This document shows, piece by piece, positions 53,918 through 62,948 of a stretch of 64,000 nucleotides of DNA. The notes under the pieces were generated by a model that saw nothing but the letters and a program-made list of their open reading frames with translations, was not told the origin of the DNA and ran no database searches. Source of the stretch: Saccharopolyspora dendranthemae (GTDB lineage: Bacteria > Actinomycetota > Actinomycetes > Mycobacteriales > Pseudonocardiaceae); contig NZ_VIWX01000005.1 in NCBI RefSeq assembly GCF_007829955.1, forward strand, positions 541,608 through 605,607. The letters run 5' to 3'. A program made the translations under genes and the position numbers. The first letter of the stretch is position 1. Every line of letters starts with the position of its first letter.

Positions 53918-53974
53918 CGCTCGCTGCCGGAAATTCGCTGTGGTCGGTGCCGTTCCTCCCGTAGTTTGGCGCTC

Positions 53975-54640
53975 ATGAGCGTGGTGTCGTCGGTGAACGT
54001 GGCCTTCCTGCGGACCGGGGAGTGGACGGGGCGTGTCGGCAAGACCGGGATCGACAAGCGGTCGGTCGACGGGCCGGTCCGGTTCACCGAGGCCGGGGTC
54101 GACGGCGATTCGGTGTGCGACACCGACCACCACGGCGCCTGGTACCAGGCTGCCTACGCCTTCGACAGCGAGGAACTGGCCTTCTGGTCGGCCGAGCTGG
54201 GCAAGGACCTGGTGCCCGGCAACGCGGGCGAGAACCTGACGCTGTCCGGTGTGGACAGTTCCGCGGCGCTGATCGGCGAGCGCTGGGAGATCGGTGGTGC
54301 CGTGTTCCGGGTGACCGGCTCGCGCCAGCCGTGCCGGGTCTTCGCCGGCTTCTGGGACGTCCCGGGCCTGGTCAAGAAGTTCACCGCGCACGGGCGCACC
54401 GGTGCCTACCTCGCGGTCGAGCGACCGGGCGAGATCAGCGCGGGCGAGCAGCTGCGCGTGCTGTCCCGGCCCGAGCACGGCGTGCGGGTCGACGAGCTGT
54501 TCGCGCTGCTCATGCACAACCGCGAGGACCGGGCCGAACTGGCCGAGCACGTCGCGGGCTGCCTGCCGGACCTGCCCGGGCCGTGGCGCGAGTACGTCGC
54601 GGACAAGATCGACACCTTCCGCTCGGCCGCGCGGGCCTGA
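53975..54640 (+). CDS. MOSC-domain protein
   Basis: 221 residues from ATG 53975. GVDGDSVCDTDHHGAWYQAAYAF and PGNAGENLTLSGVDSS are the MOSC opening (YiiM-like), with the conserved cysteine in GSRQPCRVFAGFW and a C-terminal three-helix addition as in YiiM-type proteins. MOSC proteins bind molybdenum cofactor sulfur species; YiiM reduces N-hydroxylated bases. Cytosolic. The substrate here is unknown. Confidence 0.9.
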   Translation: MSVVSSVNVAFLRTGEWTGRVGKTGIDKRSVDGPVRFTEAGVDGDSVCDTDHHGAWYQAAYAFDSEELAFWSAELGKDLVPGNAGENLTLSGVDSSAALIGERWEIGGAVFRVTGSRQPCRVFAGFWDVPGLVKKFTAHGRTGAYLAVERPGEISAGEQLRVLSRPEHGVRVDELFALLMHNREDRAELAEHVAGCLPDLPGPWREYVADKIDTFRSAARA

Positions 54641-54751
54641 CCCGGGCAGACACGGTGCGTCACCAGCGCCGAGGACGATCACTCGCACGCCCGGCGGAAC
54701 GCCCCGACCGGGCTGTTGCCGCCATCGCGACGCCCCTGCCAGGTTGGTTCG

Positions 54752-55273
54752 ATGGCGAGCGACTTGCAGCGGAAGAAGGCCTCCGTCGTGTTCACCGCGA
54801 TGGACGTCAACGGCGACGGGTTCTTGGAGCGCGCTGATTTCGAGGCGCTGACCGAACGGTGGGCGCGCATCCGCGGTGAGGACGGGTCGACTCGGTTGCG
54901 CGAGATCATGATGCGCTGGTGGGACGCGTTGAGCGCGACCGCCGACGAGAACAGCGATCAGCGGATCACGCAGGAGGAGATGCTGGCCGCGGTCGAGAAC
55001 CTGGGCGCGATGCTCGACCTGGTGACGGCGACCGCCGAGTCGATGTTCGAGGCGGTGGACGAGGACGGCGACGGCCGGGTGACCGCAGCCGAGTACGCCC
55101 GCATGATCCAGGCGTGGACGGGACGGGAAGCGCCGACCGACCTCGCGTTCGCCCGGCTCGACCTGAACGGAGACGGGGAACTCCGGAGGTCGGAGTTCGT
55201 GACCCACTGGGTGGAGTTCTGGGTCGGGGACGACGGTGAGGAACCGGGGACCCATCTCTTCGGAGAGGCCTGA
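54752..55273 (+). CDS. Calerythrin-like EF-hand calcium-binding protein
   Basis: 173 residues from ATG 54752. Four EF-hand loops are visible: DVNGDGFLERADF, DENSDQRITQEEM, DEDGDGRVTAAEY and DLNGDGELRRSEF. The second loop has Gln where the invariant Gly sits, so it may bind calcium weakly or not at all; in calerythrin one hand is also inactive. The length and four-hand layout match the sarcoplasmic-type calcium proteins described from Saccharopolyspora. It probably buffers calcium in the cytosol. Confidence 0.92.
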   Translation: MASDLQRKKASVVFTAMDVNGDGFLERADFEALTERWARIRGEDGSTRLREIMMRWWDALSATADENSDQRITQEEMLAAVENLGAMLDLVTATAESMFEAVDEDGDGRVTAAEYARMIQAWTGREAPTDLAFARLDLNGDGELRRSEFVTHWVEFWVGDDGEEPGTHLFGEA

Positions 55274-55366
55274 CCGCCCTGAGGACATCCAGGGCCGCGC
55301 ATCCCGCACCCGCCCTCCTCACCTCCGCAGGTGGATAAACCGGCGTGAAGTGCGCAGAATCGATAC

Positions 55367-55380
55367 TGTGACGCGTCACA
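55367..55380. promoter_or_regulatory. Palindrome upstream of the valine-degradation operon
   Basis: TGTGACGCGTCACA is a perfect 14-bp palindrome 98 bases before the mmsA start. It resembles a CRP/GlxR site but has a 4-base instead of 6-base centre, so it may be the operator of another regulator. Confidence 0.45.
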
Positions 55381-55421
55381 CCCTGTTGCGTGCGCGTTCC
55401 CTGTGGGCAAAATTCGGTCTA

Positions 55422-55432
55422 CAAACAGTTTG
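55422..55432. promoter_or_regulatory. Second inverted repeat upstream of mmsA
   Basis: CAAACAGTTTG, an 11-base inverted repeat with one central base, lies 46 bases before mmsA in an AT-richer stretch that may hold the promoter. Confidence 0.3.
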
Positions 55433-55478
55433 GCTTCCTAGTATTTCGATGGCCGGTTCGGCGGAGGTGCGGTGCGAG

Positions 55479-56978
55479 ATGACACGCGAGCTGGAGCACT
55501 TCATCGGAGGCAAGCGGGTCCCGGGGACCTCCGGCTCCTTCGGTGACGTGTTCGATCCCAACACGGGCCAGGTGCAAGCCAGGGTCCCGCTGGCCTCGGC
55601 CGACGAGGTCACCTCGGTCGTCGACAACGCGGCCACGGCGCAGCCGGCCTGGGCGGCGACGAACCCGCAGAAGCGGGCGCGGGTGCTCATGCGGTTCGTG
55701 CAGCTGGTCAACGACGAGATGGAGGACCTGGCGCGGCTGCTGGCCTCCGAGCACGGCAAGACCGTGCCCGACGCGAAGGGCGACATCCAGCGCGGTCTGG
55801 AGGTCGTCGAGTTCGCGATCGGCATCCCGCACCTGCTCAAGGGCGAGTACAGCGACAGCGTCGGCACCGGCATCGACGTCTACTCGCTGCGCCAGCCGCT
55901 CGGCGTCGTCGCCGGTATCACGCCGTTCAACTTCCCGGCGATGATCCCGCTGTGGAAGGCGGCTCCGGCGATCGCCTGCGGCAACGCCTTCGTGCTCAAG
56001 CCGTCCGAGCGCGACCCCTCGGTCCCGCTGCGGCTGGCCGAGCTGTTCATCGAAGCCGGCGGCCCGCCGGGGATCTTCAACGTGGTCAACGGCGACAAGA
56101 CGGCCGTCGACGCGCTGCTGACCGAACCGCGCATCGAGGCGGTCGGCTTCGTCGGATCCTCCGACATCGCGCAGTACATCTACTCCACGGCCGCTGATCA
56201 CGGCAAGCGGGCGCAGTGCTTCGGCGGCGCCAAGAACCACCTGATCGTCATGCCCGACGCCGACCTCGACCAGGTCTGCGACGCGCTCATCGGTGCCGGT
56301 TACGGCTCGGCGGGGGAGCGCTGCATGGCGATCTCGGTCGCCGTGCCCGTCGGCGAGGCCACCGCGAACGCGTTGCGGGACAAGCTCGTCGAGAAGATCC
56401 AGGATCTCAAGATCGGCACCAGCTTCGACGCCGACGCCGACTTCGGTCCGCTGGTGACCAAGCAGGCGTGGCAGCGGGTGCAGGACCTCGTCGGTGCCGG
56501 TGTCGGCGAGGGCGCGGAGCTGGTGGTCGACGGGCGGGGCTATTCCAAGCCGGGGCACGAGGACGGCTTCTTCACGGGCGCCTCGCTGTTCGACCACGTC
56601 ACGCCGGAGATGCGGATCTACCAGGAGGAGATCTTCGGCCCGGTGCTGTCGATCGTGCGCGCCGCCGACTACGAGGAAGCGGTGCGGCTGCCCAGCGAGC
56701 ACGAGTACGGCAACGGGGTGGCGATCTTCACCCGCGACGGCGACGCCGCGCGCGAGTTCGTCAACCGCGTCAACACCGGCATGGTCGGCGTGAACGTGCC
56801 GATCCCGGTGCCGATCGCCTACCACACCTTCGGCGGCTGGAAGCGGTCCGGATTCGGCGACCTCAACCAGCACGGCCCGGACTCGATCCGCTTCTACACC
56901 AAGACCAAGACGGTCACGTCCCGCTGGCCCTCCGGACTCAAGGAAGGCGCCAGCTTCACCATCCCGACGATGCACTGA
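55479..56978 (+). CDS. mmsA: CoA-acylating methylmalonate-semialdehyde dehydrogenase
   Basis: 499 residues from ATG 55479 (GGAGG 12 bases upstream; an in-frame GTG at 55467 and ATG at 55449 are alternatives). It converts methylmalonate semialdehyde to propionyl-CoA with NAD+ and CoA. FIGGKRVPG starts the ALDH fold, PFNFPAMIPLWKAAPAIACGN is the MmsA-type coenzyme segment, and the catalytic cysteine is in GSAGERCMAISVAVPVG. The following three genes encode the upstream steps of valine breakdown, so an operon is clear. Two operator-like palindromes lie upstream. Confidence 0.95.
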   Translation: MTRELEHFIGGKRVPGTSGSFGDVFDPNTGQVQARVPLASADEVTSVVDNAATAQPAWAATNPQKRARVLMRFVQLVNDEMEDLARLLASEHGKTVPDAKGDIQRGLEVVEFAIGIPHLLKGEYSDSVGTGIDVYSLRQPLGVVAGITPFNFPAMIPLWKAAPAIACGNAFVLKPSERDPSVPLRLAELFIEAGGPPGIFNVVNGDKTAVDALLTEPRIEAVGFVGSSDIAQYIYSTAADHGKRAQCFGGAKNHLIVMPDADLDQVCDALIGAGYGSAGERCMAISVAVPVGEATANALRDKLVEKIQDLKIGTSFDADADFGPLVTKQAWQRVQDLVGAGVGEGAELVVDGRGYSKPGHEDGFFTGASLFDHVTPEMRIYQEEIFGPVLSIVRAADYEEAVRLPSEHEYGNGVAIFTRDGDAAREFVNRVNTGMVGVNVPIPVPIAYHTFGGWKRSGFGDLNQHGPDSIRFYTKTKTVTSRWPSGLKEGASFTIPTMH

Positions 56979-57037
56979 TCGTGCGGGCGGGACCCGGCGA
57001 TCCCGGGTCCCGCCCGACTGCGCGAGGAGGAGGCGAC

Positions 57038-58201
57038 GTGTCCGTCGCAGCAGTGGCGAGTTCGCCGTTCGAGCTCACCGATGACCAGCGCGCGATCCGG
57101 GACACCGCGCTGGAATTCGCCCAGGAGCAGCTCGCCCCGCACGCCGTGGAATGGGACCAGGAGAAGCACTTCCCGATCGAGGCGCTGCGCGCCGCCGGTC
57201 AGCTGGGCATCGGGGGCGTCTACATCGACGAGGCCCACGGTGGCAGCGGGCTGAGCCGGTTCGACTCGGTGCTCATCTTCGAGGCGCTGGCCACCGGTGA
57301 TCCCTCGATCGCCGCCTACATCTCCATCCACAACATGTGCGCGGGCATGATCGACCGCTTCGGCACCGACGCCCAGCGGGAGCGCTGGTTGCCGCAGCTG
57401 TGCACGATGGAACGCCTGGCCAGCTACTGCCTGACCGAACCCGGAGCCGGCTCGGACGCCGCCGCCCTGCAGACCCGAGCGGTCCGCGACGGCGAGGACT
57501 ACGTGATCACCGGGGTCAAGCAGTTCATCTCCGGCGGTGGCAGCTCCGACGTCTACGTCGTGATGGCGCGGACCGGCGAGCCGGGCCACAAGGGGATCTC
57601 GACCTTCGTGGTGGAGGCCGGAACCGAGGGCATGTCCTTCGGTGCCAACGAGAAGAAGATGGGCTGGAACGCCCAGCCCACCCGCCAGGTCATCTTCGAC
57701 GGCGTCCGCGTCTCCGCCGACCAGCGCCTCGGCGACGAGGGCATCGGGTTCCGCATCGCGATGGCGGGGCTCGACGGCGGCAGGCTCAGCGTCGGCGCGT
57801 GCTCGCTCGGCGGTGCGCAGGCCGCGCTGGACAAGTCGCTGGAGTACGTGCGGGAGCGCAGCGCGTTCGGGTCCAAGCTCAGCGAGTTCGAGGCCCTGCA
57901 GTTCAAGCTCGCCGACATGGCAACGGAACTGGAGGCCGCGCGCCTGCTGCTGTGGCGGGCGGCCTGGGCGCTCGACACCGGGGACCCGACGGCGACCCGG
58001 TCGTGCGCGATGGCCAAACGACTGGCCACGGACGTGGGGTTCACGGTCGCCAACGAGGCACTTCAGATCCACGGTGGATACGGATACCTTGCGGAATACG
58101 GCCTGGAGAAGATCGTCCGCGACCTGCGGGTGCATCAGATCCTGGAAGGCACCAACGAAATCATGCGGCTGATCATCTCCCGCGGTCTGCTGGCGGCCTG
58201 A
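57038..58201 (+). CDS. Acyl-CoA dehydrogenase, probable isobutyryl-CoA dehydrogenase
   Basis: 387 residues from GTG 57038 with GGAGGAGG seven bases upstream. ELTDDQRAIRDTALEFAQEQ starts the helical domain; YCLTEPGAGSDAAALQT is signature 1 and IHGGYGYLAEYGLEKIVRDL signature 2. The catalytic glutamate lies in QILEGTNEIM. FAD-dependent oxidation of isobutyryl-CoA to methacrylyl-CoA is inferred from the mmsA-mmsB context; sequence alone would allow other short/branched-chain substrates. 59 bases after mmsA. Confidence 0.92.
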   Translation: MSVAAVASSPFELTDDQRAIRDTALEFAQEQLAPHAVEWDQEKHFPIEALRAAGQLGIGGVYIDEAHGGSGLSRFDSVLIFEALATGDPSIAAYISIHNMCAGMIDRFGTDAQRERWLPQLCTMERLASYCLTEPGAGSDAAALQTRAVRDGEDYVITGVKQFISGGGSSDVYVVMARTGEPGHKGISTFVVEAGTEGMSFGANEKKMGWNAQPTRQVIFDGVRVSADQRLGDEGIGFRIAMAGLDGGRLSVGACSLGGAQAALDKSLEYVRERSAFGSKLSEFEALQFKLADMATELEAARLLLWRAAWALDTGDPTATRSCAMAKRLATDVGFTVANEALQIHGGYGYLAEYGLEKIVRDLRVHQILEGTNEIMRLIISRGLLAA

Positions 58202-58247
58202 CCGCCGCCGCGGGGGCAGCACCCTGCACAACGATGGAGTTCGCACC

Positions 58248-59282
58248 ATGACTGAGTCCGAGATCCTGGTCAGCGAGCACGGCGCGCTCGGGCGGATCAC
58301 GCTCAACCGCCCGAAGGCGCTCAACTCGCTGACCCTCGGCATGGTCCGGGAGATGACCGAGGCGATCGAGCGGTGGCGGCACGCCGAGCACATCCGCGCG
58401 ATCATGATCGACGGGGCGGGCGAGCGCGGGCTGTGCGCCGGTGGCGACGTGCGCGCGCTGCACGACGCGGCCAAGGCGGGCGACGAGTCGCTGCCCGCGG
58501 CGTTCTGGTCCGAGGAGTACCGCCTCAACTCGGCGCTGGCCAACTACCCGAAGCCGGTCGTGGGGATCATGGACGGCATCTGCATGGGCGGCGGCGTCGG
58601 CATCTCCGCGCACGGCTCGCACCGGGTGGTCACCGAGCGCTCCAAGGTCGGGATGCCCGAGACCGGCATCGGGTTCATCCCCGACGTCGGCGGCACCTAC
58701 CTCATGTCGCGCGCACCCGGTGAGCTCGGCACGCACCTCGCGCTGACCGGCGGTGCGGTCGGCGGTGCGGACGCCCTCTACTGCGGCCTCGCCGACCACT
58801 ACGTCGACAGCGTCCGGCTGCCGGAGATCGTCGAAGACCTGGCCGGCGGGGACGTGGACGAGGTGCTGGCCCGCTTCGCGGCGCCGGTGCCCGAGCCGTC
58901 GCTGGCCGAGCATCGCGAGTGGATCGACGCCGCGTACCAGGGCTCCGACGCCGAGGCGATCCTCGTCCGGCTTCGGGAACGCCCCGAGCAGGCCGCGAAG
59001 GAGGCGGCGAGCGCCATCGAGTCCAAGTCGCCGACCGCGCTCAAGGTCACGCTGCGCGCGCTGCGCAGCGGGTACGGATCGCTGGAGCAGGCGCTGACGC
59101 AGGAGTACCGGCTGGCCATGGCGTGCGTGCGGATCGGCGACTTCGTCGAGGGCGTGCGCGCCACGCTCGTCGACAAGGACCGCAACCCGCAGTGGTCGCC
59201 CACCACGTTGTCCGAAGTGGACGACTCCAGGGTGCAGAAGTTCTTCGAGCCGGTGTCCGACGAGCCGAAGCTGTTCGGCTGA
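58248..59282 (+). CDS. 3-hydroxyisobutyryl-CoA hydrolase (crotonase fold)
   Basis: 344 residues. The length (longer than ordinary enoyl-CoA hydratases of about 260) and GLCAGGDVRALHDA, YPKPVVGIMDGICMGGGVGI and VGMPETGIGFIPDVGGTYLMSR mark the HIBCH subgroup of crotonases. It should release 3-hydroxyisobutyrate from its CoA ester in valine breakdown. No separate methacrylyl-CoA hydratase gene is in the operon, so that step must come from elsewhere. It lies 46 bases after the dehydrogenase and 49 bases before mmsB. Confidence 0.9.
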   Translation: MTESEILVSEHGALGRITLNRPKALNSLTLGMVREMTEAIERWRHAEHIRAIMIDGAGERGLCAGGDVRALHDAAKAGDESLPAAFWSEEYRLNSALANYPKPVVGIMDGICMGGGVGISAHGSHRVVTERSKVGMPETGIGFIPDVGGTYLMSRAPGELGTHLALTGGAVGGADALYCGLADHYVDSVRLPEIVEDLAGGDVDEVLARFAAPVPEPSLAEHREWIDAAYQGSDAEAILVRLRERPEQAAKEAASAIESKSPTALKVTLRALRSGYGSLEQALTQEYRLAMACVRIGDFVEGVRATLVDKDRNPQWSPTTLSEVDDSRVQKFFEPVSDEPKLFG

Positions 59283-59331
59283 GCGCGGATCGCCGGGTCT
59301 TGGCGGAAGTTCGAGCAGAAAGGTTGTGACA

Positions 59332-60219
59332 ATGGCTGTCATCGGTTTCATCGGGCTCGGTCACATGGGCGGTCCGATGTCGGCGAACCTCGTCAAGGCC
59401 GGGCACACCGTGCAGGGCTACGACCTCGTCCCCGCCGCGCTGTCGGCCGCGGCGGACAGCGGCGTGGCCACCGTGGGCTCGATCGTGGAAGCGGTCAGCG
59501 GAGCCGACGCGGTGATCACCATGCTGCCCAGCGGCAAGCACCTGCTGGACGCCTACGACGAGGTGTTGCCCCACGCGGCTGAGGGCGCTCTGCTGATCGA
59601 CTCCTCCACCGTGGACGTGGCCGACGCCAGGGCGGCCCACGAACGGGCCCGGGAAAGCGGGTTCGGCAGCATCGACGCGCCCGTCTCCGGTGGCACGGCC
59701 GGAGCCGAGGCGGGCACGCTGACGTTCATGGTCGGCGGCTCCGAGACCGACTTCCACCGCGCCGAGGACGTCCTGGAACCCATGGCGCGCAAGGTGATCC
59801 ACTGCGGCGGCCCCGGCAACGGCCAGGTCACCAAGATGTGCAACAACCTGATCCTCGGGGCGTCGATGATCGCGGTCAGCGAGGCGTTCGTGCTCGGCGA
59901 GCGCCTCGGCCTGTCCCACGAGGCGCTCTACGACGTCGCATCGATCTCCACCGGTCAGTGCTGGGCGCTGACCACCAACTGCCCGGTGCCCGACCTGGTG
60001 GAGACCAGCCGCGCGAACCGCGACTACGAGCCGGGGTTCGCGGCGGCCCTGATGCTCAAGGACCTCAACCTGGCCCTCTCCGCGGCGGAGCAGTCCGGCA
60101 CCGACGCGTCCATCGGGCGCCTCGCCACGGACCTCTACCGCCGCTTCAACGAGGAGGGCGGCGGAGGCCAGGACTTCGGCGCCATCATCAAGTCGATCCG
60201 GGAGCACTCCGGCTCCTGA
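59332..60219 (+). CDS. mmsB: 3-hydroxyisobutyrate dehydrogenase
   Basis: 295 residues from ATG 59332. FIGLGHMGGPMSANLVKAGH is the dinucleotide-binding loop, DAPVSGGTAGAEAGTLTFMVGG the substrate loop, and the catalytic lysine is in GNGQVTKMCNN. It oxidises 3-hydroxyisobutyrate to methylmalonate semialdehyde, the substrate of MmsA, so the operon's ends meet in one pathway: isobutyryl-CoA to propionyl-CoA. The stop codon is ten bases from the convergent P450 stop. Confidence 0.95.
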   Translation: MAVIGFIGLGHMGGPMSANLVKAGHTVQGYDLVPAALSAAADSGVATVGSIVEAVSGADAVITMLPSGKHLLDAYDEVLPHAAEGALLIDSSTVDVADARAAHERARESGFGSIDAPVSGGTAGAEAGTLTFMVGGSETDFHRAEDVLEPMARKVIHCGGPGNGQVTKMCNNLILGASMIAVSEAFVLGERLGLSHEALYDVASISTGQCWALTTNCPVPDLVETSRANRDYEPGFAAALMLKDLNLALSAAEQSGTDASIGRLATDLYRRFNEEGGGGQDFGAIIKSIREHSGS

Positions 60220-60229
60220 CGGGGACCTC

Positions 60230-61411
60230 TCAGGTGCGGACCCGGAGTTCGTCGACACCGCTGATGTCGAACGAGCGCAGGAACCTCGGCGGGTTCTCCG
60301 GGTCCGCGCTCAGGTTCGGGAACCGGTCGAGCAGGCGGTCCAGGGCGATCCTGCCCTCCATCCTGGCCAGCGGTGCGCCGAGGCAGAAGTGGACTCCACG
60401 GCCGAAACCCAAGTGCGGGTTGGGGTCCCGCCTGACGTCGAAGGCCATCGGGTCGGCGAAGCGCCGCGCGTCCCAGTTGGCCGCGCCGAGCCGCACTGCG
60501 GTGATCTGGTCGGCCGGAACCTGCTGCCCGCCGAGCTCGGTGGCCTCCGTGCTCGCCCGGTAGACCACCGCGAACGGGCTCAGGTAGCGCAGCGACTCCT
60601 CGATCGCGCTCGGCAGCAGCGCGCGGTCGGCCCGCACCGCGGCCTGCTGGTCGGGATGGGCGTCCAGGCACAGCACGGTGTTGCCGACCAGCAGCGTCGT
60701 GGTGATGTGGCCCGCCAGCAGCAGCACGGTGGCGAAGTTGACGATCTCGTCGTCCTTGAGCCGCTCACCGTCGACCTCGGCCTGGAGCAGGTCGGTCAGC
60801 AGGTCCCGGCGGGGGCTGCGGCGGCGCTCGGCGGCGTGGCCGAGCAGGTACTCGCCCATCTCCGCGACCATCCGCATCTGCCGGTTCGCCTCGTCGCTGT
60901 CGACGTCGATCTCCCGCGCGTTGAACTCGGCGTCGGTGGTGAGCAGCCCGTCGGCCCACTCGCGGAACTGCGCGCGGTCGTCGGCCGGGACCCCGAGCAG
61001 CTCGGCGATGACAATCACCGGCAGCGGGTGCGCCAGCTCGGCGACCAGGTCGAACTCGCCTTCCAGCGGTGCGAGCAGTTCTCCCGTCACCTCCGCGATG
61101 CGAGGTTCGAGGTCGGCCACGACCTTCGGGGTGAAGGCCTTGCTGACGAGCGTGCGCAGCTTGCGGTGCCGGGGCGGGTCCATCTGCAGGAGATTGCCCT
61201 CCTGCATCGGGTTCTCGCCCTCGAACCCGAGCGCGCGGGTGATGTTGGAGGAGTACGTGCCCGGGTCGCTCAGCACCTGGGTCGCCTCGGCGTGCCCGTA
61301 GACGTTGAGCACGCCGGTGCTCTCGTCGAGGAGCACCGGGGACTGCGGCGGGGTGCCGCGCATCCAGAACTTGCCGGGGTCGACGCCCCACTGGTCTGCT
61401 GGGCAGGTCAT
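60230..61411 (-). CDS. Cytochrome P450
   Basis: 393 residues from ATG 61411. The I-helix reads LLLAGHITTT (HI in place of the more usual HE), as in macrolide and polyketide P450s such as PikC. K-helix EESLRYL, heme loop FGRGVHFCLGAPLAR with cysteine near 345. It overlaps the upstream DUF4097 gene by four bases (ATGA), an unusual translational coupling. No ferredoxin is adjacent. Substrate unknown. Confidence 0.94.
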   Translation of the reverse strand: MTCPADQWGVDPGKFWMRGTPPQSPVLLDESTGVLNVYGHAEATQVLSDPGTYSSNITRALGFEGENPMQEGNLLQMDPPRHRKLRTLVSKAFTPKVVADLEPRIAEVTGELLAPLEGEFDLVAELAHPLPVIVIAELLGVPADDRAQFREWADGLLTTDAEFNAREIDVDSDEANRQMRMVAEMGEYLLGHAAERRRSPRRDLLTDLLQAEVDGERLKDDEIVNFATVLLLAGHITTTLLVGNTVLCLDAHPDQQAAVRADRALLPSAIEESLRYLSPFAVVYRASTEATELGGQQVPADQITAVRLGAANWDARRFADPMAFDVRRDPNPHLGFGRGVHFCLGAPLARMEGRIALDRLLDRFPNLSADPENPPRFLRSFDISGVDELRVRT

Positions 61412-62259
61412 CGCACTGTCTCCGTTCGTCGGACGGTGACGTCGCCGAACCCGGTGCGGGCGTGCACCTCTGCGGTCTCGGCGCCGGGTTCGGGGGACTC
61501 GGCGTGGTCCATGTCGTTGTGCACCCGGCCGTACTTGGCGTCGAGGTCGAGCCACGCCGTGGTGCCCGGCCGGATGCCGATGCGCAGTTCGCCGAGCGAG
61601 GTCGCCAGCTGCACCGAGCCGCGCACGATCTCGTCGATCTGGATGCTGCCGTTGGCGGTGCGCGCCTCGACGTCGGCCGACGATCGCTGGACGATGATGT
61701 CCCCGTTGGCGGCCTTGAGCTTCAGGTCGCCGCGGACCTCGCCGATGCGGGTGGCGCCGTTGGAGTTCTTCACCACGGCGGTGCCGTCGATCCGGTGCAG
61801 CTCGACCTGGCCGGTGCCGGTGCGCACGTCGGCGTTGCCGGCGATGTGCCGGGCGGTGACGCGTCCGCCTGAGGTGGCCGCGCGCAGCGCACCGGTCTCG
61901 TCGACGTCGATGCTGCCCATCGCCGTCTTGAGCCGGGTGTCTCCGAGTCGCCCCTCGGTCTCGAAGGATACGGCCCCCGCGTCCCCGGTCAGGCTGGAGC
62001 CCGCGGGCAGTTCGACGGTGATCTCGACGGACCCGGGCTTGCTGAACAGGCCGCGCGATTTCGGTCCTCTGATCTGGAGCGTCCCGCCGGCCAGCGACAC
62101 GTCCACCTGCTCCGCGGCTGTCGCGTCGGCCTTGGCGGATGCGTCGGTGGGTCGCACGTCGACGTCCGCGCGAGCGCGGTCGGTGGCGACGATGCGCGCT
62201 GCGCCCCAGGCGAACTCGATGGTCGCCGCAATCGGCTCGGGTGTGTCGAATTCAGGCAT
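61408..62259 (-). CDS. DUF4097-family beta-repeat protein
   Basis: 283 residues, rich in Gly/Ala/Val/Thr/Asp, with repeating beta units such as VRTGTGQVELHRIDGTAVVKNSNGAT and LKLKAANGDIIVQRSSADVEART. This is the DUF4097 (putative adhesin-like) right-handed beta-helix. There is no signal peptide or membrane helix, so a cytosolic or cell-associated place is likely. Lies between a HicB-like gene and the P450 gene on the same strand, with a four-base overlap to the P450. Its function is unknown. Confidence 0.88.
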   Translation of the reverse strand: MPEFDTPEPIAATIEFAWGAARIVATDRARADVDVRPTDASAKADATAAEQVDVSLAGGTLQIRGPKSRGLFSKPGSVEITVELPAGSSLTGDAGAVSFETEGRLGDTRLKTAMGSIDVDETGALRAATSGGRVTARHIAGNADVRTGTGQVELHRIDGTAVVKNSNGATRIGEVRGDLKLKAANGDIIVQRSSADVEARTANGSIQIDEIVRGSVQLATSLGELRIGIRPGTTAWLDLDAKYGRVHNDMDHAESPEPGAETAEVHARTGFGDVTVRRTETVR

Positions 62260-62335
62260 GGCGGTGCCCTCCGAAGGTGGTGTGAGAGCGTCTCCGCTGG
62301 TCGGAGACGTGTGGTGACGCGGTGTCGGGAGCGCC

Positions 62336-62833
62336 TCAGCGCACCCAGCCGGTGAAGCGCTGGCCGACCTTGCCGTGCGACCTGGCGCGCGGGCGGTCGC
62401 CGTCGAGCGCTGCCGCGGCGGCGCGCACCAGCCAGGCGTTGACCGACAGGTGCTGCGCGCCCGCGGCTTCCTCGACCCGGTTCTTGAGGTTCTCGGGCAG
62501 CCGCAGGTTGATCCGCGACATCGCGCCCTCGTCGGCCTCCGGCACCGGTGGCGCGGTGGTGCCGGTCCCGATGGTGTCGTCGTCGGTGGGGGCGGCCGGT
62601 GTCACGACGAAGCCGGGCTCGCCTCCGCGCAACCGCACCTCGACGGAGCCGGGGGCGAGATCGCTGGTGATCTCGTCGGCGGCCGCCGACAGGGCGTTGA
62701 GCAGCATCAGGCGGATCGCCGATTCCATCGGTGCGGTGAGGCGTTCGGCGAGTTCCCGGGCCTCGTCGCCACCGGTTTCGGCGGCCGCCGCCAGATCTCG
62801 GCGAAGGCTGTCGACGTACGTCGTGAGATCCAT
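62336..62833 (-). CDS. HicB-like RHH protein
   Basis: 165 residues from ATG 62833. A helical N-terminal part (LTTYVDSLRRDLAAAAETGG) and a C-terminal ribbon-helix-helix (MSRINLRLPENLKNRVEEAA) linked by a Pro/Thr-rich region. HicB-type proteins are antitoxins of HicA, but no hicA is beside it; in actinobacteria such orphan genes occur next to DUF4097 genes, as here. It likely controls its own operon. Confidence 0.85.
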   Translation of the reverse strand: MDLTTYVDSLRRDLAAAAETGGDEARELAERLTAPMESAIRLMLLNALSAAADEITSDLAPGSVEVRLRGGEPGFVVTPAAPTDDDTIGTGTTAPPVPEADEGAMSRINLRLPENLKNRVEEAAGAQHLSVNAWLVRAAAAALDGDRPRARSHGKVGQRFTGWVR

Positions 62834-62948
62834 GATGCCAGAATGGCACCACGGTGGCACACCGCGCAACCGAATTTCCGCTCGGAGGTGCCGTGCCCGG
62901 GGGTCGGGGGTGCGCGCAGCGCCGTGGTGCCGCGCGTACGCTGCGCGT

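Noticed and set aside
55367..55380. A standard CRP/GlxR site upstream of mmsA
   Set aside because: The half-sites TGTGA/TCACA are separated by four bases and not six, so the standard spacing is not met; kept only as an unnamed operator candidate.
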